Origin: VFZN01 sp050249615
GTDB lineage: Bacteria > Acidobacteriota > Vicinamibacteria > Vicinamibacterales > UBA2999
Assembly: GCA_050249615.1 (NCBI GenBank)
Contig: JBFWQE010000012.1
Location: 1 to 64,000, forward strand
Length of the DNA: 64,000 nt
Reading direction: 5' to 3'
Under the pieces are notes generated by a model. The model was given only the letters and a program-made list of their open reading frames with translations, did no database searches and was not told the DNA's origin. A program made the translations under genes and the position numbers. The number at the start of each line of letters is the position of its first letter. The first letter of the stretch is position 1. Below are positions 7,737-15,404 of the stretch, piece by piece.

Positions 7737-8969
7737 ATGGAACCCGTCGACGACCTCTCCGCCCTTCGCATCGAACGCGCTCCTCTTCCGCCCGAACGCC
7801 GCTGGGGCAAGTGGGCGGCGTGGCTGGTCCTGCTTGGCGCTATCGCCCTGGGAGGGTGGTACTGGGCCAGCCGTGAACGTCCCCTCGAAGTCGAGGTCGC
7901 CACTGTGACCACGCGCGCCGCCGGGGCCCAGGCCTCGGTACTCAATGCGTCGGGTTACGTCACAGCCCGCCGCCGCGCCACCGTGTCGTCGAAGGTGACC
8001 GGCAAGGTCATCGAGGTGAACGTCGAGGAAGGCATGGCGGTGCGTGAGGGCCAGGTGCTGGCTCGCCTGGACGATGCGACGGTGCGCGCGACGCTGGCGC
8101 TGGCGCGGGCGCAGCGCGAGGCGGCCGTCCGAGCCATCCCGGAAATCGAGGTGCGGCTGGCCGAGGCCGAGCTCATGCTGGGCCGCCGCGAGCGCCTCCG
8201 GGCCGACGGACTCGTGACCGACGCCGAGCTGGACCAGGCCCGTGCCGAGGTGAACTCGCTGCGGGCCCGCCTGGCCGCGGCCCGCGAGCAGGTCACGGTG
8301 GCCGAGCGCCAGGTGGCGCTGCAGGAAACCGAGCTGGACAACGCCATCATCCGCGCGCCATTCAGCGGCGTCGCCATCTCGAAGGACGCGCAGCCGGGCG
8401 AGATGGTCTCGCCCGTCTCGGCCGGCGGCGGGTTCACGCGCACCGGCATCAGCACCATCGTGGACATGAGCTCCCTCGAGATCGAGGTGGACGTGAACGA
8501 GAGCTACATCAATCGGGTCACCGCCGGCCAGCCCGTCAGCGCGGTCCTCGACGCCTATCCGGAGTGGCAGATCCCGGCGCGCGTCATCACCATGGTGCCC
8601 ACGGCCGATCGGCAGAAGGCCACCGTGCTCGTGCGCATCGCGTTCGATCGTTCGACTGGCTCAGGGGCGCTCGACCCGCGCATCCTGCCGGACATGGGGG
8701 TGAAGGTCACCTTCCTCCGCGAATCGGAGGACGACGGGACCACGACAACGCGGCCGATGGCACTGGTCCCGAAGGCCGCGGTCCGCACGGAGAGCGGCGG
8801 CAGCTACGTGTTCGTCGTGCAGCAGGACACCGTCCAGCGGCGAGCCATCCAGACGGCGGGGACCGACGGGGACCGCGTCGAGGTGACGGCGGGGCTCGCT
8901 GGTGGCGAGCGGATCGTCGTCTCTCCGCCGGAGGGGCTCGTCGAAGGCTCGCTCATCGTCATCAGGTAG
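7737..8969 (+). CDS. Periplasmic adaptor (HlyD/RND-MacA-like) of an ABC export system
   Basis: A 410-aa membrane fusion protein. After about 20 cytoplasmic residues there is one membrane segment (WAAWLVLLGAIALGGWYWA, about 26-44), a biotinyl-lipoyl-like half (GKVIEVNVEEGMAVREGQVLARLDD), a coiled-coil hairpin with Ala/Glu/Arg heptads (about 110-195), the second lipoyl half (NAIIRAPFSGVAISKDAQPGEMV), then beta-barrel and membrane-proximal domains. Such adaptors connect inner-membrane MacB-type transporters to an outer-membrane channel. It is first in a four-gene operon with one ATPase and two permeases. The exported substrate is unknown; no TolC-like gene is nearby. Confidence 0.9.
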   Translation: MEPVDDLSALRIERAPLPPERRWGKWAAWLVLLGAIALGGWYWASRERPLEVEVATVTTRAAGAQASVLNASGYVTARRRATVSSKVTGKVIEVNVEEGMAVREGQVLARLDDATVRATLALARAQREAAVRAIPEIEVRLAEAELMLGRRERLRADGLVTDAELDQARAEVNSLRARLAAAREQVTVAERQVALQETELDNAIIRAPFSGVAISKDAQPGEMVSPVSAGGGFTRTGISTIVDMSSLEIEVDVNESYINRVTAGQPVSAVLDAYPEWQIPARVITMVPTADRQKATVLVRIAFDRSTGSGALDPRILPDMGVKVTFLRESEDDGTTTTRPMALVPKAAVRTESGGSYVFVVQQDTVQRRAIQTAGTDGDRVEVTAGLAGGERIVVSPPEGLVEGSLIVIR

Positions 8970-8981
8970 GAGGCAGCGCGC

Positions 8982-9674
8982 ATGGAGTCACTCGTCCGCA
9001 TCAGGGACGTTCACAAGTACTTCACCCGCGGCAGCGAGCGCATCGATGTGCTCAAGGGCGTGAACCTCGACATCCCGAAGGGCGACTTCCTGGCGCTCAT
9101 GGGGCCATCGGGGTCGGGCAAGACGACTCTGCTCAACCTGATGGGAGGGCTGGACCAGCCGTCCAGCGGGTCCGTGGAAATTGCCGGCACCGACATCGCG
9201 GGGCTGTCCGGGAGCCGGCTGTCGCGCTGGCGGTCGCACCACATCGGGTTCGTCTTCCAGCTCTACAACCTGTTGCCCGTGCTGACCGCCGAGCGCAACG
9301 TCGAACTGCCGCTGCTGCTGACGAACCTCTCGAAGGCGGAGCGTCAGAAGCGCGTGGGCATCGCGCTCAGGGTCGTCGGCCTGGCGGACCGGGCGAAACA
9401 CTACCCGCGCCAGCTCTCCGGCGGGCAGGAGCAGCGCGTCGGTATCGCGCGCGCCATCGTCACGGACCCGACGCTGCTGCTCTGCGACGAGCCCACGGGG
9501 GATCTGGACCGCAAGGCCGGCGACGAGATCCTCGAACTGCTCCACCGGCTCAACGCCGACCACGGGAAGACGATCGTCATGGTGACGCACGACCCACGCG
9601 CGGCCGAGCGCGCGCGCCGGACCCTGCACCTCGAGAAGGGCGTCCTGCTGCAGGAGGAGGCGGCCGCGGTATGA
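8982..9674 (+). CDS. ABC transporter ATP-binding protein (MacB/LolD-like)
   Basis: A 230-aa ATPase with Walker A GPSGSGKTT (41-49), Q-loop region VFQLYNLLPVLTA, signature LSGGQEQRV and Walker B LLLCDEPTGDLD. Sequence and length match the MacB/LolD/FtsE group, which drives mechanical transport of lipoproteins, peptides or drugs rather than substrate passage through a channel. An AGGAGG-like ribosome site precedes ATG 8982. The stop codon overlaps the next start (ATGA). It powers the two permeases encoded downstream. Confidence 0.93.
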   Translation: MESLVRIRDVHKYFTRGSERIDVLKGVNLDIPKGDFLALMGPSGSGKTTLLNLMGGLDQPSSGSVEIAGTDIAGLSGSRLSRWRSHHIGFVFQLYNLLPVLTAERNVELPLLLTNLSKAERQKRVGIALRVVGLADRAKHYPRQLSGGQEQRVGIARAIVTDPTLLLCDEPTGDLDRKAGDEILELLHRLNADHGKTIVMVTHDPRAAERARRTLHLEKGVLLQEEAAAV

Positions 9675-10819
9675 AGTTCCTGCCGCTGCTCTGGAGCAGC
9701 CTCTGGCGGAAGAAGACGCGCACGATCTTCACGCTGCTGTCGATCTTCGTCGCCTTCCTGCTGTTCGGCCTGCTGATGGCCATCCGGACCGCGTTCACCT
9801 TCGGCGTGGACATCGCCGGACTGGATCGCCTGGTGCTCATCCACAAGGTGAGCCTCATCATGCCGCTGCCGGTGTCCTATCTCGAGAGGCTCAAGGCCAC
9901 CGAGGGGGTCGCGCTCGCCACGCACAACACCTGGTTCGGGGGCGTGTACCAGGACCCGTCCAACTTCTTCGCGCAGATCGTCGTGGAGCCCGAGCCGTTC
10001 ATGCAGATCTATCCGGAGTTCCGCCTGCCGCCGGATCAGATGGCCGCATGGCTGGCGGATCGCCAGGGCGCGGTCGTTGGCGTGGACCTCGCGAAGCGGT
10101 TCGGGTGGAAGGTGGGCGACCGCGTGCCCATCCAGGGCACCATCTGGCAGCCCAGGCAGGGCTCGGTGTGGGAGTTCAACATCGTGGGTCTGTACGACGG
10201 CGACCCGGGTGTGGACAAGACGCAGTTCTTCTTCCGGTACGACTACCTGGACGAGAACCGCCGGCAGGGGACGGGGCTGGTCGGCTGGTACGTCGTGAAG
10301 ATCGCGGACGCCTCGCAGGCCCAGCAGATGGCCGCACGCTTCGACGATATGTTCGCCAACTCGTCGGCGGAGACCAAGACCACCACCGAGAAGGGATTTG
10401 TCGAGGGCTTCGCCAAGCAGGTGGGCGACATCGGCGCCATCATGATCGCCATCCTCGCCGCAGTCCTCTTCACCATGCTCCTGGTGGCGGCCAACACGAT
10501 GGCGCAATCCGTGCGGGAGCGCACGAGCGAGATGGGCGTGCTGAAGACCCTCGGCTTCTCCAACGTCTCCATCCTCGGCCTGGTGATCGGCGAGTCGGTG
10601 CTCATCGCGATCATCGGCGGGGGGCTGGGGCTGCTCGCCGCCTGGCTCTTCATCCGGCAGGGGGATCCCACCGGGGGCATGCTGCCGGTCTTCATGCTTC
10701 CGCCGCGGGACCTGGTCATCGGGATCGTGCTCGTCGGAATCCTCGGTGTCGTGGCCGGCCTGCTGCCGGCCATCAGCGCCATGCAGCTCCGCATCACCGA
10801 CGCGCTGCGGCGCGCCTGA
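9671..10819 (+). CDS. FtsX/MacB-type ABC transporter permease 1
   Basis: A 382-aa permease: an N-terminal membrane helix after KKTRTIFTLLSIFVAFLLFG, a large extracytoplasmic domain (about 45-260), then three C-terminal helices including IMIAILAAVLFTMLLVAAN and LGVVAGLLPAISAMQL. The conserved cytoplasmic motif ERTSEMGVLKTLGFSN sits between helices. It overlaps the ATPase stop by 4 nt. It is half of a heterodimeric transporter, the next gene encoding the partner. Confidence 0.9.
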   Translation: MKFLPLLWSSLWRKKTRTIFTLLSIFVAFLLFGLLMAIRTAFTFGVDIAGLDRLVLIHKVSLIMPLPVSYLERLKATEGVALATHNTWFGGVYQDPSNFFAQIVVEPEPFMQIYPEFRLPPDQMAAWLADRQGAVVGVDLAKRFGWKVGDRVPIQGTIWQPRQGSVWEFNIVGLYDGDPGVDKTQFFFRYDYLDENRRQGTGLVGWYVVKIADASQAQQMAARFDDMFANSSAETKTTTEKGFVEGFAKQVGDIGAIMIAILAAVLFTMLLVAANTMAQSVRERTSEMGVLKTLGFSNVSILGLVIGESVLIAIIGGGLGLLAAWLFIRQGDPTGGMLPVFMLPPRDLVIGIVLVGILGVVAGLLPAISAMQLRITDALRRA

Positions 10820-10836
10820 CGCCAGAGGAGGCTCTC

Positions 10837-12027
10837 GTGTTCAACTGGATCTCGCAGACCGTGGCGGTGACCGCCCTCAACCTCCGCACCATTCCGCAGC
10901 GCCTGGGTTCCTCGGGCGTGGCCATCGTCGGCATCGCGGGCGTGGTCGTGGTGTTCGTGTCGGTCCTCTCCATCGCGTCGGGCTTCACCGCGGCGATGAC
11001 GGACGCGGGCTCGCCGTCGCGCGCGCTCGTGATGCGGAGCGGCGCCGACAGCGAGATGACGAGCGGGCTATCCGGCCCCGAGGTGGAGATCATCCGGCAG
11101 GCGCCCGGCCTCAGGCGAGACGATCGAGCCGCCCTGGCATCGTCCGAGCTGTACGTGATCATCGATCTGCCCAAGCGGTCCACTGGAACGGGCGCCAATG
11201 TCCCGATGCGCGGCATCGAGCCCGTCACGCTGTCGGTGCGCGACGAGGTCTCGATTGTGGAGGGCCGGATGCTGGAGTTCGGCACCAACGAGGTCGTCGT
11301 CGGGCGTGGCGCGCAGGCCAACTTCTCGGGACTGGAGGTGGGCCGCGAGATTCGATCCGGGCAGAACAGCTGGCAGGTGGTCGGCGTGTTCGAGGCGGAT
11401 GGCGGCGTGGCCGAAACCGAGGTGTGGAGCGACGCGCGCGTGCTGCAGGGCGCCTACCGGCGCGGGAACAGCTACCAGCTGGTGCTGGCCCGCCTCGACT
11501 CCTCCGACTCGCTCACCACGTTCAGGGACTGGCTCACGTCCAACCCGCAGCTCAACGTGCAGGTGCAGCGCGAGACCGAGTACTATGCCGACAAGTCGCG
11601 CGCGCTCGGCGGGCTCATCCAGGGCGTGGGGTTCGGCATCGCCGCGCTGATGGGCATCGGCGCGGTGTTCGGCGCCATCCTCACGATGTACACCGCGGTG
11701 TCCACCCGGTCCCGGGAGATCGCGACGCTCAGGGCCCTCGGCTTCAACACCACGTCGGTCGTGGTCTCCGTGCTGGTCGAGTCGCTGGCGCTCGGCGCGA
11801 TTGGCGGGGCCATCGGCGGCATGCTCGCGTATCTCGCCTTCAACGGCTACCAGACCTCGACCATGAATTTCCAGACCTTCAGCCAGGTGGCCTTCGCCTT
11901 CAAGGTGACGCCGCAACTGCTGGTGATGGGGCTGGTCTACGCGCTGCTGATGGGGCTGATCGGCGGGCTCTTCCCCGCCGTTCGCGCGGCGCGGCTGCCG
12001 ATCCCGGCTGCCCTCCGGGAACTCTAG
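10837..12027 (+). CDS. FtsX/MacB-type ABC transporter permease 2
   Basis: A 396-aa permease with the same four-helix plan: helix 1 GVAIVGIAGVVVVFVSVLSIASGF, an extracytoplasmic domain, then three helices with the family motif STRSREIATLRALGFNTTS before the third. The start is GTG 10837, with AGAGGAGG (10824-10831) as ribosome site. It differs clearly from permease 1, so the complex is likely a heterodimer. It ends the operon and is followed by a repeat island where it meets the desaturase gene. Confidence 0.9.
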   Translation: MFNWISQTVAVTALNLRTIPQRLGSSGVAIVGIAGVVVVFVSVLSIASGFTAAMTDAGSPSRALVMRSGADSEMTSGLSGPEVEIIRQAPGLRRDDRAALASSELYVIIDLPKRSTGTGANVPMRGIEPVTLSVRDEVSIVEGRMLEFGTNEVVVGRGAQANFSGLEVGREIRSGQNSWQVVGVFEADGGVAETEVWSDARVLQGAYRRGNSYQLVLARLDSSDSLTTFRDWLTSNPQLNVQVQRETEYYADKSRALGGLIQGVGFGIAALMGIGAVFGAILTMYTAVSTRSREIATLRALGFNTTSVVVSVLVESLALGAIGGAIGGMLAYLAFNGYQTSTMNFQTFSQVAFAFKVTPQLLVMGLVYALLMGLIGGLFPAVRAARLPIPAALREL

Positions 12028-12112
12028 GAGAGGTGAGAAGTCACGAGTGAGAAGTGAGACGCGAGAAGCAAGGGCCACCCGCCCACCTTCGGTTCTCACT
12101 GCTCACTGCACT
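12028..12112. repeat. Convergent-junction repeat island 3
   Basis: Between convergent stops, GTGAGAAGT-type units (12033-12070) face TTCTCACTGCTCACTGC (12092-12109). GAGTGAGAAGTGAGA (12045-12059) is complementary to the right arm at 13 of 15 positions, giving an imperfect hairpin of roughly 60 nt. Confidence 0.8.
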
Positions 12113-12985
12113 TCAAGCCTCCGACGCCCGTTCGGGGTCGAGCACGCTTGACGCGGGCGGCACGAGAGGCCGGCCCGCCGCGGCCTCGGCGTAGATTCGC
12201 TGCGGCACGGGCTGCAGGTTCCACGCGAGTCCGACCCATTCCATCAGCCGGATCACGTAGTAGGTCGGATCGAACTCCCACCAGTAGAAACCATTGCGCG
12301 CCGCGCGCTGGTAGCGATGGTGGTTGTTGTGCCAGCCTTCACCCACCGCAAACAACGCGGTGAGGGCGTTGTTGGTGGACTCGTCACGGGTCGCGAACCG
12401 GCGCGTCCCCCAGAGGTGATTGACCGTGTTGATGGCGAAGGTGGCGTGCGCCAGCGTCACGGTCGGCAGGCAGAAGCCCCACGCCAGCCACGGCCAGCCG
12501 CCCAGAGCGAACATCGCGAGGGCCAGGGCCAGGGGCGGCAGCCAGTGATGCCGGTCGAGGAACCGCAGCTCGGGCACCCCGCCGAAGTCGCGCACGACCG
12601 GGTTGGCGACCGCCACGCGCTTCCAGCGCGCGTCGCTGAGGAACCACCCGATGTGCGCGTGGTAGAAGCCGCTCATCGCGGGGCTGTGCGGGTCCCCCTC
12701 GCGATCGGCGTACTTGTGATGGTCGATGTGGTTGCCGGCCCACCAGATCGGCCCCTTCTGCATGGCGGCCGTGCCGGCCAGCGCCCAGACGAAGCGTGCG
12801 CCTCGCGTCATCTCGAACGCGCGGTGCGCGAAGTAGCGGTGGAACGCAAGGGTGAGACCGATGGCCCGCAGGAAGTGGGACGCGGCCCAGAGACCGACGA
12901 GGTCCCAGGTGAATGGCACGACGAGGACGGTGAGAGCCGAGCCCTGGACCAGCCAGAACACCGCGGTCGTCACCGCCGTGGGCAC
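12113..12985 (-). CDS. Fatty-acid desaturase (stearoyl-CoA Delta9-desaturase type)
   Basis: A 290-aa di-iron membrane desaturase. The three histidine boxes are HRYFAH, HIDHH and HNNHH, with four hydrophobic stretches such as AVFWLVQGSALTVLVVPFTW and LALALAMFALGGWPWLAWGF. These enzymes introduce a double bond into acyl-CoA or phospholipid chains using O2 and reduced ferredoxin or cytochrome b5. GTG 12985 is chosen because the upstream small gene stops only 2 nt before; a longer frame would overlap that whole gene. It is last in an operon led by an ECF sigma factor, which suggests membrane remodelling under stress. Confidence 0.9.
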   Translation of the reverse strand: MPTAVTTAVFWLVQGSALTVLVVPFTWDLVGLWAASHFLRAIGLTLAFHRYFAHRAFEMTRGARFVWALAGTAAMQKGPIWWAGNHIDHHKYADREGDPHSPAMSGFYHAHIGWFLSDARWKRVAVANPVVRDFGGVPELRFLDRHHWLPPLALALAMFALGGWPWLAWGFCLPTVTLAHATFAINTVNHLWGTRRFATRDESTNNALTALFAVGEGWHNNHHRYQRAARNGFYWWEFDPTYYVIRLMEWVGLAWNLQPVPQRIYAEAAAGRPLVPPASSVLDPERASEA

Positions 12986-12987
12986 GC

Positions 12988-13212
12988 CTAGCCTTCTTCT
13001 TCGAACTCTTCTTCGCCGATCGGGCCGAGGCGCGTGGAGGGCCGGAGCGCTTCGCGGTAGTCGTACAGCGGAAGCCCGGAGACGTGGCGGGGGTTCACGC
13101 AGCCCGGGGCCTTGGCCTCGAGCATGACGAGCACGGGGCTGCCCGCGGAACCTTCGCGGAACCCGAGCCGGCAACCGCAGGACAGGCGAGCAGTAGTGAA
13201 GCCCTTCAGCAT
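12988..13212 (-). CDS. Small Cys-containing protein, hypothetical
   Basis: A 74-aa protein with CGCRLGF near residue 12 and PGCVNPRH near 37, ending in an acidic tail (GEEEFEEEG). The cysteines could bind metal or form disulfides, but no family is recognised. It is 18 nt after the TlpA stop and 2 nt before the desaturase start, and the spacing supports a real gene. ATG 13212 is the start. Its place between a thioredoxin and a redox di-iron enzyme hints at a redox or metal role; this is inference. Confidence 0.55.
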   Translation of the reverse strand: MLKGFTTARLSCGCRLGFREGSAGSPVLVMLEAKAPGCVNPRHVSGLPLYDYREALRPSTRLGPIGEEEFEEEG

Positions 13213-13230
13213 GGTGCTGAAAGGATCATA

Positions 13231-13878
13231 CTACAGGAGCGCTTTGATCTCTTTTTCGAAGACGGCCTTCGGCGCGATGCCCATGTGCTTCTTGCACACC
13301 TTGCCGTCCTTCGAGATCAGGAACGACGCGGGAATGCCCCAGATGGGGCCGTAGGCGTCCTGCACGTCTTCGCGGCCGAGCCCGAGCAGGACGGGATAGT
13401 TGATCTTGTATTCCGTGGCGAAGGCCGCGGCCTTGTCCGCCGTGTCGTCCACCGAGTAGCCGAGGATCACGAGGTCGTTCTTGTACTTCTCCTGCAGCTC
13501 CACGAAACCGGGGATCTCGGCCTTGCAGGGACCGCACCACGTGGCCCAGAAGTTGAGCAGCACCACCTTGCCCTTGTAGTCACTCAGCTTCACGTCCTTG
13601 CCATCGAGGTGCTTGATGGTGAAGTCCATGTTCGCCGGCTTCGCATCGGCATCGCACGCAGCCCCCTGCGCCTCGGTCGCGTTCCCGTCGTGCGACGCCA
13701 GCGGCGCCATATCGGAGACCGCCAGCGCGCGCTCGGACGACCCGCTGCGCTCGGCCCCGACATCGTGCTGCCATACGAATGGCACGCTGATGGCCAGCAG
13801 CGCGATGACCGTGGCCGCGAACGCGGCAAACCGCACCTTGGAGCTGGGCTGGTGTTCCATGGAGCTATTCTGCACCAT
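13231..13878 (-). CDS. TlpA-family thiol:disulfide oxidoreductase
   Basis: A membrane-anchored thioredoxin of up to 215 aa. One hydrophobic N-terminal segment (about 16-36) is followed by a linker and a TlpA/ResA domain with the active site WCGPC (C115, C118 counting from 13878) in NFWATWCGPCKAEIPGF, and VILGYSVDD downstream. Such proteins reduce disulfides outside the inner membrane, for example in cytochrome c maturation. The start may be 13878, overlapping the anti-sigma stop, or ATG 13860; neither has a clear ribosome site. Its place in a sigma/anti-sigma operon suggests redox-stress control. Confidence 0.88.
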   Translation of the reverse strand: MVQNSSMEHQPSSKVRFAAFAATVIALLAISVPFVWQHDVGAERSGSSERALAVSDMAPLASHDGNATEAQGAACDADAKPANMDFTIKHLDGKDVKLSDYKGKVVLLNFWATWCGPCKAEIPGFVELQEKYKNDLVILGYSVDDTADKAAAFATEYKINYPVLLGLGREDVQDAYGPIWGIPASFLISKDGKVCKKHMGIAPKAVFEKEIKALL

Positions 13879-14635
13879 TCTGAAGGTTGGATGCCATGCG
13901 CAGCAGGCGGTTCCGGTCCTCCTCCGGACCGACCAGGAGATAGGTGCGCCCGCCGGCGGTCCAGACCACTTCCGCGTGCCCCATCATCGTCAGCGCCTCG
14001 GCAGGCCGCTCCAGGCCCGGCAGGATGAACAAGGAGACAGGCACGCCATCCACGCGGTACAGCAGGTGAGCCGCCCTCCCGTCCCCATAGAGGCAGCGGC
14101 GCACGGCCACCAGGCGACCGCCGTCGGGGCCCAGGGTTGCCGGGACGTCCAACTGCCAGCCGTATTCGCGCAACAGTTCGGCTTCGGCCTCGGCTTCCGT
14201 GATCGGCTCGTCGTCGACGTGGCCATCGATGCTGAAGCACTTGAGGTGGTCGAGGGCCATCTGGGCCGCGAGCACCACCGTGGACCGCGCGGTGACGATC
14301 GGCAGGGCGACGGCGCCCACGGCGAGGACCACCAGGGCCGCGGCGGCAAACGCCGACAGGCGGGTCCGCCAGCCGAGGTCCACGGCCGGAGTGCGCTCCT
14401 CGGCCAGGCGGGCGGCCAGCCGTGTCCGCAGCCCCGGCGGGGCGGGGTCGGCGAGGCGTGATCGCCGGGCCGCGAGGGCCTCGCGCACCTGCTGCTGGAC
14501 GTCCACGGCTCGCCGACAGGCGGCGCAGCCGTGGAGATGGGCCGACACGCGCGCCTGCTCCGTGGCGGGGAGCTCGCCGTCCGCGTATGGCGCCAAGAGG
14601 GGTTCGAGTTGCTCGCAGGTCATCGTCTGGTCCAC
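13865..14635 (-). CDS. Zinc-finger anti-sigma factor
   Basis: A 256-aa protein. The N-terminus has a zf-HC2 zinc-binding anti-sigma domain with H33-x3-C37-x2-C40 (HLHGCAAC) and C7 in MTCEQLEPLL. A membrane helix (FAAAALVVLAVGAVALPIV, about 102-120) separates it from a roughly 130-aa periplasmic domain with no known family. Such proteins sequester ECF sigma factors until a signal, often redox or envelope stress, releases them. It starts 28 nt after the sigma gene. ATG 14635 or 14623 could be the start. Confidence 0.88.
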   Translation of the reverse strand: MDQTMTCEQLEPLLAPYADGELPATEQARVSAHLHGCAACRRAVDVQQQVREALAARRSRLADPAPPGLRTRLAARLAEERTPAVDLGWRTRLSAFAAAALVVLAVGAVALPIVTARSTVVLAAQMALDHLKCFSIDGHVDDEPITEAEAEAELLREYGWQLDVPATLGPDGGRLVAVRRCLYGDGRAAHLLYRVDGVPVSLFILPGLERPAEALTMMGHAEVVWTAGGRTYLLVGPEEDRNRLLRMASNLQNGAE

Positions 14636-14662
14636 CGCGCCGCTGCCTTTAAGACGCCGCCG

Positions 14663-15241
14663 CTACGACTTCGTTGCATGCCGGGCCGCCGCAAGGCTGT
14701 TGTAGAGCTGCTTCCGCCCTCGTGACAGGCGGGACATCACCGTCCCAACCGGGATTGCCAGCACCGCCGCAATCTCCTGGTAGCTCAGCTCCTCGACGTC
14801 ACGCAGCCACACCGCCTCGCGGTACGCCTCGGGGAGGCGCTCGAGCGCCAGGCGGAGATCTTCGCTCAGCGTGTCGCGGAGCAGCAACGCCTCGGGATCG
14901 TCCGGCGCGGAGGACCGCGTGTCCTCGCCGCGCTCGACGGTCAGTTCCACGAGGTCGGAATCCGCGTCGACGCGCGACCGACCCTGGTCGCGGCGGCGGT
15001 TGCGCCAGGTGTTGTGCAGGATGGTGTACAGCCAGGCCTTGAGGCTGGTCCCCGGCCGGAATGTCCGGCGCGCCCGGAACGCCTTCAGATAGGTGTCCTG
15101 GACGAGATCCTGCGCGGCGTCCGGGTCCCTGGTGAGCCGAACGGCCGTTCCGTAAAGGGCGTCGAGCAACTCCAGGGCCTCGCCGGTGAACGGGTCGGCG
15201 TCTGCCGATGGAGACGCCGTCCGCCATCGCCCGAATCGCAT
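14663..15241 (-). CDS. ECF-family RNA polymerase sigma factor
   Basis: A 192-aa sigma factor with region 2 (DAAQDLVQDTYLKAFRARRTF and KAWLYTILHNTWRNRRRD) and region 4 (LPEAYREAVWLRDVEELSYQEIAAVLAIPVGTVMSRLSRGR) joined by a short acidic linker, the layout of group 4 sigma factors. It heads an operon with its anti-sigma, a TlpA protein, a 74-aa protein and a desaturase. A minus-strand TATACT box at 15300-15295 lies about 55 nt upstream. The regulon beyond this operon cannot be seen. Confidence 0.92.
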   Translation of the reverse strand: MRFGRWRTASPSADADPFTGEALELLDALYGTAVRLTRDPDAAQDLVQDTYLKAFRARRTFRPGTSLKAWLYTILHNTWRNRRRDQGRSRVDADSDLVELTVERGEDTRSSAPDDPEALLLRDTLSEDLRLALERLPEAYREAVWLRDVEELSYQEIAAVLAIPVGTVMSRLSRGRKQLYNSLAAARHATKS

Positions 15242-15294
15242 GTGGAAAGGCCGCTGGGTCCCCGGTGAAACGAGGGCGAGTAACCCGCGTCACA

Positions 15295-15300
15295 AGTATA
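15295..15300 (-). promoter_or_regulatory. -10 box upstream of the ECF sigma operon
   Basis: The minus strand reads TATACT here, 53 nt before the sigma start codon. No good -35 is visible at the expected distance, so this could be an activator-dependent or housekeeping promoter. Confidence 0.35.
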
Positions 15301-15356
15301 GGACAAGCGGGCCCGGATCGAATCTTGCTCGCTGGCACCAGCCGGGGACCGTTCGA

Positions 15357-15386
15357 TTGCGGGCCTCGTCTCAGGATCTGTAAGAT
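15357..15386 (+). promoter_or_regulatory. Candidate promoter of the peptidase-barrel gene
   Basis: TTGCGG (15357-15362) and TAAGAT (15381-15386) are separated by 18 bp, followed by a GAGGAG ribosome site and ATG 15405. It is divergent from the sigma operon promoter, about 60 bp away. Confidence 0.4.
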
Positions 15387-15404
15387 GCAGCGAGGAGAAC
15401 GGCT

